From contig JAJTHA010000117.1 in NCBI GenBank assembly GCA_021299565.1, forward strand, positions 1 to 12,583: 12,583 bases of DNA, given 5' to 3'. Of this stretch, positions 6,805-12,583 are shown piece by piece. This DNA comes from Candidatus Caenarcanales bacterium. Lineage in GTDB: Bacteria > Cyanobacteriota > Vampirovibrionia > LMEP-6097. The notes under the pieces were generated by a model that was not told the DNA's origin, did not search any database, and was given only the letters and a program-made list of their open reading frames with translations. The position numbers and the translations under genes were made by a program. Within the stretch, counting starts at the first letter, position 1. Each line of letters opens with the position of its first letter.

Positions 6805-8637
6805 ATGAAAGATTTAACTGAAATTCAAAAATCTATTAATTTGGATCCAAATGATCCAAAAGCTTGGATAGAACTTAGCGAACAATATTTAGTCAATGGG
6901 ATGCAGGAGCATGTTATAGCGGCCAGTACAAAAGCTTTGGAGCTTGATAACAACTCTACAGAGGCTTTGCAGCATTTGGGTAATGCTTATATGAATTTAA
7001 ATTTGTATCAAGATGCAATTAATATTTTTCATCGAATAATCAAACTCGAGCCTGATAATCCAATAGCAAATTTAGCCATAAGTTTTTGTCTTCATCGTCT
7101 TTCTCGTATTTCTGAAGCCTATCCTTATATCAGTAAATGTATTAATTCTGATACTCAATTAAAACTTGTGCAATTAATTTTAGGCATTTACTACTATAAG
7201 CAAGAGCTTAATTTTCAAAAAGCTTTTGATTGCTTTCATAAAGAAATTGATTTGGACCCTAATTCTGAATTTGCTTATGCAGCTCTTGCTCATCTTTATT
7301 TCACTTTGGGAGAACCAGAAAAAGCAATTGTGCTTCAAAAAAAACAATTGGAAATTAACCCTTATAATATTTCAGAGCATAATAATTTACTGATGTATCT
7401 GCACTACAGCTTAGAATATAGTCCAGAAGATACTTTAGAAGCTTCAAATAATTTTTATAAAATCTTTTTTGCTGATAAAGTTGCAAATAATACAATCCAA
7501 AATGATTTTTCACACTTGGATTTAAATCCTAATAAAAAAATATTACGTATCGGCTTTGTTTCTGGAGATTTTAAAAATCATGCTTTGTTTTTTTGGCTGA
7601 GAGGACTCTTTGAAATTATGAATAGTGAAACCACCAAAATATTTTGCTATTGTAATAATTTTGAAGACGAGACAAGCCAAATTTGGCAAAAAGAAGTTCA
7701 TCAATGGACTAATATTAAAACAATGGTTGATACAGCAGTTGCAACTATCATCAGAAAAGATCAGATTGATATTTTGGTTGATCTATCGGGGCATACAGCT
7801 CTGAATAGATTAGGTCTTTTTGCATTAAAACCAGCCCCAGTGCAGGTTACTTGGCTTGGGCAAACTGGTCCGATGGGTCTGCCACAAATTGATTACATGA
7901 TTTCAGATCCATATTTAGTTTTTGATGGTGAAGAGAAGCAATACATAGAAAAAGTTTTTAGATTGTCAAAAACCTTTGCCCCCTTTTCAAAGCCAGATAA
8001 GGAAACTATTATTGATGAGCCACCATCAATAACAAATAATTATGTGACTTTCGGTAGTTGTAATGGTTTTTTAAAAATTAACAAGTATGTTTTAGAGACT
8101 TGGGCTGAATTATTATTGAAATTTGAAAGTTCAAAATTATTGATCAAGTCTATGATTTTTTCTAATGATAATGAACAAAAAAGAGTTAAAGATTTTTTCA
8201 GCAATAAAGGCGTGCAGAACTCTCGTATCATTTTGGAGCCATTCGACAATGATAAAAATAGGTATTTGGAATTTTTCAATAGAATAGATATTGCTTTAGA
8301 TCCTTTTCCTTTGGGAGGAGGTACTACGACTCATGATACTCTTTGGATGAGCACACCTATCATCAATTTAAAAGGAGGCAGGATGTCTCATCGAATTAGC
8401 TCTTCGATTCTTATTAATGCTGGTTTCCCTGAGTTCGTTGCAAATACTAAAGACGAGTATATAGAAAAAATAATTAACTTAGCAAAAGATACAGATGCCA
8501 TCGCTTATTACAAGAAAACTATACGCCAAAAGTATTTGAATTCACCGATTTGTGACATTCGTGCTTTTGCTAAAGATTTGGATCAAGCATTTCGTATGAT
8601 GTGGCAAAAATCCATGAGCAAAAATCATTTAATCTAG
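6805..8637 (+). CDS. TPR-GT41 (SPINDLY/OGT-like) glycosyltransferase B, atypical catalytic motifs
   Basis: This 610-residue protein has an N-terminal TPR superhelix (about residues 15-195, five to six repeats; for example AWIELSEQYLVNG, ALQHLGNAYMNLN, AYAALAHLYFTLGEPEKA) and a GT41 domain from about 247. Motifs: IGFVSGDFKNHA with His259 but Ala in place of the usual Pro; ILVDLSGHTALNRLGLFALKP (split here as VDLSGHT and LKPAPVQVTW); Lys424 in NGFLKIN; and GGGTTTHDTL (504-513). Its HT in place of YT/FT and its Asp511 instead of Glu set it apart from the other three. VDLSGHT and QVTWLG recall plant SPY (an O-fucosyltransferase), while Asp511 aligns with Asp925 of human OGT, so its donor or acceptor may differ. 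The start has no SD site. It is separated by 67 bases from the next paralogue on the same strand. Confidence 0.92.
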   Translation: MKDLTEIQKSINLDPNDPKAWIELSEQYLVNGMQEHVIAASTKALELDNNSTEALQHLGNAYMNLNLYQDAINIFHRIIKLEPDNPIANLAISFCLHRLSRISEAYPYISKCINSDTQLKLVQLILGIYYYKQELNFQKAFDCFHKEIDLDPNSEFAYAALAHLYFTLGEPEKAIVLQKKQLEINPYNISEHNNLLMYLHYSLEYSPEDTLEASNNFYKIFFADKVANNTIQNDFSHLDLNPNKKILRIGFVSGDFKNHALFFWLRGLFEIMNSETTKIFCYCNNFEDETSQIWQKEVHQWTNIKTMVDTAVATIIRKDQIDILVDLSGHTALNRLGLFALKPAPVQVTWLGQTGPMGLPQIDYMISDPYLVFDGEEKQYIEKVFRLSKTFAPFSKPDKETIIDEPPSITNNYVTFGSCNGFLKINKYVLETWAELLLKFESSKLLIKSMIFSNDNEQKRVKDFFSNKGVQNSRIILEPFDNDKNRYLEFFNRIDIALDPFPLGGGTTTHDTLWMSTPIINLKGGRMSHRISSSILINAGFPEFVANTKDEYIEKIINLAKDTDAIAYYKKTIRQKYLNSPICDIRAFAKDLDQAFRMMWQKSMSKNHLI

Positions 8638-8704
8638 ATTATTTAGTTTATCTTGGTCTTTTTGATTGAGTAATTAAAAAAAAACATGTGGATAATATTA
8701 TTTA

Positions 8705-10492
8705 ATGACACTTGTCAAAAATAAAGATATCCAAAAATCTTTAAAGCTTATTAACGAGTTTAAATATGATGATGCCATTTACTTATTAAAAAAAGTTTTG
8801 CGCAATGATGTCAATAACCCTCAAGCACTTAGTGTTTTGGGACAATTATATATTTCAAAAACAAAATTCAAAGAAGCTATAAGTATTTTTGAAAAGCTTT
8901 TGAAATTTACCACTAATGATTATTCAATAAATAATAATTTAGCTCTAGCATTTGAGTTAAGTGAAGACCACGATAAAGCTATTGGTTTATATCAAAAAAT
9001 GTTAGATCAAAAAATTGGTTCATCGGCCAGTAATTTACATGGGCTAGGAAGAGTTTTTGCTAGACAAGGTGCTGATTACAATGCATTACCCTTACTGATT
9101 AAAGCATCCGAGTATTTAGCCAATGATCATTTGTTGCATAACAATATTGCATATTGTGCCTCACGTTTGGGGCTTTACAATATTGCATTAAAGCATTTTA
9201 GAATTGCCAAATTCCTTGCACCAGATCAGCCGCAATATTTACGAGCAGAAATTTTTCATTCGTTTCAAGATCCAGAAATTAAACTGTCTGAAATCCATTC
9301 TCTGGCTAAAGAATATTACAAAAAATTTATCGCAACTAAAATTGATCATTGCAACTTTAATGTAGATTCTCGCCTTGAAATATCTAAAAAAACTTTTCGT
9401 TTAGGATTTGTATCTGCTGACTTTTATTTACATCCAGTTACAAGTAACCTTTTACCAATTTTGGAATTGATTGATAAAAATACCTTCGAAATTTATATTT
9501 ATGATAATGGCTCAAAGCAAGATGATGTAAACCAGCGACTAAAAAGTCTCGTTAATAGCTATCGAATTATTTCTACAAAGTCTGACTTGGAAGTTGCGAG
9601 CATAATTTATCAGGATCAGATAGATATTTTATTTGATTTATCGGGATTTACTGGAGGTACTCGCCTTGGTGTTTTTAAATCACGTCCTGCTCCAGTGCAA
9701 GTTCATCATTTAGGTTTTTTTGGGACTTTAGCAATGCCAGAGATAGATTTTATAATTGCCGATTCTAATCTTGTTAAAGATGGAGAAGAAAAATATTTTA
9801 CTGAAAAAATCTATAAGATGCCACATACTTATGTGCATTGTGATTTATCTAATTTACCTGAACCTATTACGCAATGCCCTTTTGAGACTAATGGATTTAT
9901 AACTTTTGGATCATTCAATAATTTTCAAAAAATTTCTCCAAGAATGTTTGAATTATGGGCAGAGTTACTTACAAAAGTAGCAGACTCAAAATTACTTTTC
10001 GACTCTAAAATCCTGACCCATGATTCTAATAAAAAATACGTTTATGAAACTTTTGAAAAATATGGCATAAATCGAGAGAGGGTGATAATTAAATCAAGCC
10101 AAACAAGAGAAAATTTCTTGGAATCTTATAACCAAGTTGACATCTCTTTAGATGTATATCCTTATGGCGCAGGAACAACTGCAATAGAATCTTTGATGAA
10201 GAATGTACCAATTGTAACTATTGAAGGAGACCGTTGGACATCAAGGCAGGCCGCATTATCTTTAAAAGCAATAGAGATGGATGATTTGATTGCAAATAGT
10301 TTTGAAAGCTATATTAGTATTATACAAAAGCTAGCACTAGATTCAAGCCGTTTACGAGTATTAAGACGTTCGCTGCGAGCCAAATTATCTAATAGTCCAA
10401 TGTCTTTAAAAACTTATGTTTCTAGTTTTGAGTTTGCTTTAAATGATATGTGGCGTATAAAATGCCTAGAAAAGCTACAGAATTCACCCTAG
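8705..10492 (+). CDS. TPR-GT41 (SPINDLY/OGT-like) glycosyltransferase C
   Basis: This 595-residue protein has TPR repeats over about residues 6-180 (YDDAIYLLKKVLRND, ALSVLGQLYISKTKFKEAI, LHNNIAYCASRLGLYNIAL) and a GT41 domain from 231. Key motifs are LGFVSADFYLHPV with His243, DLSGFTGGTRLGVFKSRPAP (311-330), VQVHHLGFFGTLAMPEIDF, Lys409 in NNFQKIS, and GAGTTAIESL (488-497). All the residues expected for sugar transfer are present, although the usual DPFPYGG is changed to DVYPYGA and the last Thr of the loop is Ala, which may affect donor binding. No SD site precedes the ATG at 8705. Residues 6-59 are almost the same as in the next paralogue, whereas the rest is much less alike. Confidence 0.92.
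   Translation: MTLVKNKDIQKSLKLINEFKYDDAIYLLKKVLRNDVNNPQALSVLGQLYISKTKFKEAISIFEKLLKFTTNDYSINNNLALAFELSEDHDKAIGLYQKMLDQKIGSSASNLHGLGRVFARQGADYNALPLLIKASEYLANDHLLHNNIAYCASRLGLYNIALKHFRIAKFLAPDQPQYLRAEIFHSFQDPEIKLSEIHSLAKEYYKKFIATKIDHCNFNVDSRLEISKKTFRLGFVSADFYLHPVTSNLLPILELIDKNTFEIYIYDNGSKQDDVNQRLKSLVNSYRIISTKSDLEVASIIYQDQIDILFDLSGFTGGTRLGVFKSRPAPVQVHHLGFFGTLAMPEIDFIIADSNLVKDGEEKYFTEKIYKMPHTYVHCDLSNLPEPITQCPFETNGFITFGSFNNFQKISPRMFELWAELLTKVADSKLLFDSKILTHDSNKKYVYETFEKYGINRERVIIKSSQTRENFLESYNQVDISLDVYPYGAGTTAIESLMKNVPIVTIEGDRWTSRQAALSLKAIEMDDLIANSFESYISIIQKLALDSSRLRVLRRSLRAKLSNSPMSLKTYVSSFEFALNDMWRIKCLEKLQNSP
8720..8881 (+). repeat. Shared N-terminal TPR module, copy 1
   Basis: These 162 bases (54 codons) match 10577-10738 with 16 differences counted by eye (about 90%), including an unbroken identical run of 39 bases. 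They encode residues 6-59 of enzyme C. Similarity drops sharply right after the end of the module. Confidence 0.85.
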
Positions 10493-10503
10493 ATCAAATA
10501 TAG

Positions 10504-10533
10504 TATTAATTCGATAAAAGGAATTAGTATTTT
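10504..10533 (+). terminator. Possible weak terminator between enzymes C and D
   Basis: TATTAATTC (10504-10512) pairs with GAATTAGTA (10521-10529) with one wobble, over an 8-base loop, followed by four T. The stem is almost all A-T, so it would be weak; read-through to enzyme D is likely. Confidence 0.3.
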
Positions 10534-10552
10534 AAAAATAAATTAGTGAATA

Positions 10553-12334
10553 ATGTATAAAGTGGCTACTGTCCAAAATAAAGATATACAAAAATCTTTA
10601 AAGCTTATTGATGAGTTGAAGTACGATGACGCCATCTACTTATTAAAAAAAGTTTTGCGAAATGATGTTAAGAATTCTCAAGCACTTAGTGTTTTGGGAC
10701 AATTATATATTTCAAAAGCAAAATATAAAGAAGCTATAGATTGTCTTGAAAAATGTATTAAACATAGTCCAAATGATTATGAGTTAATCGCAAGACTCGC
10801 TTATGCTTGCGAAAAAAATGGTGATTATCAGAAAGCAATTGATTTATACAAAAAGGCTCTTTCTTACGATCTGAATCAGTTTCATCTCTATGACTGCATC
10901 GGAAGAACACTTAGCAAAGATGCTCAGGATTATGATGCTATAGCCTATATGTATAAAGCATTACATCACATCAAAAATGATCCTTGGATACACAATAATA
11001 TTGCCTTTTCTGCAAAAAGAATTGGCGCTTATGATATAGCGCTAAAGCATTATGAAATTGCTCATCAAATGGATCCAGCAACTCAATTATTTTTGAGTTG
11101 TCAGATTTTCAACTCATTTAAAGATCCGAATAAAACGCTCAAAGATATCCAAAGTATTGCTGAGGATAACTATGCAAAATTTCTTTCAAAAACCGAAGGT
11201 CAAGTTCCTGGAGATCTTAATCAGAGACTTGATTCTACTAAAACCAAACTGCGATTAGGTTTTGTATCAGCTGATATTTGCCAGCATCCGGTAAGCGCTT
11301 ATCTATTGCCGGTTCTTGAAAATATCAATAGAGAACAATTTGATATTTATATTTATTACGCAGAAACGAAGGTGGATCATGTCACCGAAAGCTTTAAACA
11401 ACTCGCTAATAAATTTGAATTTATCAAGTCTAAATCTGATCAAGAAGCAGCTTTGATGATTTATCAAGATGAAATTGACCTTTTGTTTGATATGTCAGGC
11501 TTTACTACAGGTGGTAGATTGGGTATTTTCAAGATCAAACCTGCTCCAGTACAGGTTCATCACATAGGTTTTTTTGGTACTTTAGGAATGCCGCAAATGG
11601 ATTTTTTATTGGCTGATGCTCATATGATTCGAGAGGGCGAAGATCAATTCTTTACTGAAAAAGTTTATCGAATGGATACTTGTTATACTCACTGTAATTT
11701 AAATGGTTTGCCTGAGGCACGTAGAGACTTACCATATACAAAAAATGGCTTTGTCACCTTTGGTTCTATGAATGGTTTTCATAAGATTTCTACTCATGTT
11801 TTAAATTTGTGGTCCAGTATCTTAAAAGAAATCCCAAACTCCAAATTAATCATTAATGCCCAGTCTTTGAAAACAGAAGCTAATAAAAAATATGTTTTAG
11901 ATATTTTTGCCAATAATGGAATCGATAGAAGTCGTTTGGATATTAGATCATCAGGTCCTAGAGAAGACTTTTTAAAAACATATTCAGAGATTGATATTGC
12001 TTTGGATCCTTTTCCATATGGTGGAGGTACAACTACCACAGAAAGCCTGATGATGAATGTGCCTGTAGTGACTATTGATGGTGATAGATGGACGGCAAGA
12101 ATGTCATCCTCATTTTTGACTTTATCTAAATTGCCAGAATTAATTGCCAAGGATCAAGATGAATATTTTAAGATTGCAACTGATTTGGCTAAGGATACCG
12201 ATAGATTATTGTTTTATAGGAATAATTTACGAACACAAGTCATAAGCTCTAACTTGAATCTTGAGACTCATATAAATAATCTTGAAAAAGCTATATGGGA
12301 AATGTGGCAGATTAAGTGTGAAGAAAGTACTTAG
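10553..12334 (+). CDS. TPR-GT41 (SPINDLY/OGT-like) glycosyltransferase D
   Basis: This 593-residue protein has TPR repeats over about residues 8-180 (the near-identical N-terminal module, then NDYELIARLAYACEKNGDYQ and WIHNNIAFSAKRIGAYDIAL) and a GT41 domain from 233: LGFVSADICQHPV with His245, FDMSGFTTGGRLGIFK (312-327), APVQVHHIGFFGTLGMPQ, Lys411 in NGFHKIS, and DPFPYGGGTTTTESL (485-499), which is the SPY-type nucleotide loop. All expected catalytic positions are present, so it should be active. The ATG at 10553 has no SD site; the in-frame GTG at 10562 is an alternative start, also without one. It is the closest relative of enzyme C in the window. The fixed family signature at its end, MWQIKC, is shared with the others (W plus a basic tail). 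Confidence 0.92.
   Translation: MYKVATVQNKDIQKSLKLIDELKYDDAIYLLKKVLRNDVKNSQALSVLGQLYISKAKYKEAIDCLEKCIKHSPNDYELIARLAYACEKNGDYQKAIDLYKKALSYDLNQFHLYDCIGRTLSKDAQDYDAIAYMYKALHHIKNDPWIHNNIAFSAKRIGAYDIALKHYEIAHQMDPATQLFLSCQIFNSFKDPNKTLKDIQSIAEDNYAKFLSKTEGQVPGDLNQRLDSTKTKLRLGFVSADICQHPVSAYLLPVLENINREQFDIYIYYAETKVDHVTESFKQLANKFEFIKSKSDQEAALMIYQDEIDLLFDMSGFTTGGRLGIFKIKPAPVQVHHIGFFGTLGMPQMDFLLADAHMIREGEDQFFTEKVYRMDTCYTHCNLNGLPEARRDLPYTKNGFVTFGSMNGFHKISTHVLNLWSSILKEIPNSKLIINAQSLKTEANKKYVLDIFANNGIDRSRLDIRSSGPREDFLKTYSEIDIALDPFPYGGGTTTTESLMMNVPVVTIDGDRWTARMSSSFLTLSKLPELIAKDQDEYFKIATDLAKDTDRLLFYRNNLRTQVISSNLNLETHINNLEKAIWEMWQIKCEEST
10577..10738 (+). repeat. Shared N-terminal TPR module, copy 2
   Basis: This is the partner of 8720-8881 and encodes residues 9-62 of enzyme D. 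Most of the 16 differences are silent, as expected for a recent copy or a recombination tract under protein constraint. Confidence 0.85.
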
Positions 12335-12354
12335 AGATAATTGTTTTAATGATT

Positions 12355-12430
12355 AGCGTAGCGAATAGGCGAAGGAACACATTTTGCGAGTGCTCGCCAG
12401 TAAAATGTGTTGCCTGAGCCCAGCGGAGCG
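12355..12430. repeat. GC-rich hairpin element with flanking AGCGnAGCG repeats
   Basis: The element lies in the 194-base gap after enzyme D (12335-12528). AACACATTTT (12376-12385) pairs with AAAATGTGTT (12402-12411); inside, GCGAG and CTCGC (12386-12397) form a second stem; outside, AGGC (12367-12370) pairs with GCCT (12412-12415). AGCGTAGCG (12355-12363) and AGCGGAGCG (12422-12430) are direct repeats on the two sides. It is much richer in G+C than its surroundings and is not followed by a T run, so it resembles a REP/MITE-like intergenic element more than a terminator. I see no transposase. Confidence 0.5.
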
Positions 12431-12515
12431 GGTGTAAAACAGTTACCGATTACACTAATAAATTTAGTCCATTTGCTGTATTTAGAGAATCACCCAAACG
12501 AACGATATCACTAAT

Positions 12516-12520
12516 TAGGA
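12516..12520 (+). promoter_or_regulatory. Shine-Dalgarno of the partial gene at 12529
   Basis: TAGGA lies 8 bases before the GTG at 12529 and supports that codon as a start. No ATG, GTG or TTG occurs earlier in this frame back to about 12481. Confidence 0.5.
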
Positions 12521-12528
12521 TATTTGGC

Positions 12529-12583
12529 GTGAAATCTAATAAAGAATTACACAAACCTTTGATGTTATTAAAAGAGTTTAAAT
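12529..12583 (+). CDS. Start of a fifth TPR-GT41 paralogue (3' end outside window)
   Basis: From the GTG at 12529 the frame reads M-K-SNKELHKPLMLLKEFK and runs off the right edge. This aligns with KNKDIQKSLKLINEFK at the N-terminus of enzyme C: NK, an acidic residue, an aliphatic residue, K, L and the EFK ending are shared, and 34 of 46 bases match by eye. It has an SD site, which the other TPR-GT41 genes lack. Only about 18 residues are visible, so the catalytic domain is assumed, not seen; it could also be a truncated TPR fragment. Confidence 0.6.
   Translation, partial: MKSNKELHKPLMLLKEFK

Noticed and set aside
8040..8279. Open frame of 79 codons on the - strand inside enzyme B
   Set aside because: It overlaps the conserved GT41 Lys region of enzyme B and has no supporting signals.
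11794..12150. Open frame of 118 codons on the - strand inside enzyme D
   Set aside because: It is antisense to the GT41 nucleotide loop; its composition is that of a complementary shadow.
1..12583. CRISPR array, tRNA or rRNA genes, phage or transposase genes
   Set aside because: No regularly spaced repeats, cloverleaf-like segments or matching protein signatures were seen on either strand.

Overview
The window comes from an AT-rich flagellated bacterium. It carries three tandem flagellin genes, then a locus of SPINDLY/OGT-type glycosyltransferases (TPR repeats fused to a GT41 catalytic domain) together with a membrane-anchored family 2 glycosyltransferase. The sequence does not fix the species. 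The flagellin N-terminus (MPLMVNTN) and the expanded TPR-GT41 family would fit the non-photosynthetic relatives of cyanobacteria (Vampirovibrionia/Melainabacteria) or a similar uncultured lineage, but this is a low-confidence impression.

Layout. Positions 1-2857 hold three flagellin genes on the + strand; the first is cut by the left edge. Gene 1 ends in a strong intrinsic terminator. Gene 2 has a good sigma-28 (FliA-type) promoter and a strong Shine-Dalgarno (SD) site. Gene 3 has a strong SD site but no sigma-28 promoter that I can see, and ends in a second strong terminator. From 6655 down to 2878 a compact three-gene cluster lies on the - strand: a TPR-GT41 enzyme, a GtrB/DPM1-like GT2 enzyme whose start abuts the previous stop, and an exported protein of unknown function that overlaps the GT2 gene by 59 bp. 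A divergent intergenic region of about 150 bp with clustered short palindromes separates this cluster from a + strand array of TPR-GT41 paralogues at 6805-8637, 8705-10492 and 10553-12334. A further paralogue, not yet long enough to be obvious, starts at 12529 (GTG) and runs off the right edge. Between the last two lies a GC-rich hairpin element.

How the genes may work together. The flagellins have the short D0/D1-only plan with a Thr/Ser-rich middle. GT41 enzymes add sugars from nucleotide-sugar donors to Ser/Thr (or Asn) of cytoplasmic proteins, with the TPR superhelix choosing the substrate. The simplest reading is a flagellin glycosylation island in which several divergent TPR-GT41 enzymes decorate the flagellins before export. 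The GT2 enzyme would use a polyprenyl-phosphate carrier and the exported protein may act at the envelope; their link to flagellin is by position only. The N-terminal TPR module is about 90% identical in DNA between two neighbouring paralogues whose remaining sequences are far more diverged, so the array appears to be evolving by local duplication and recombination.
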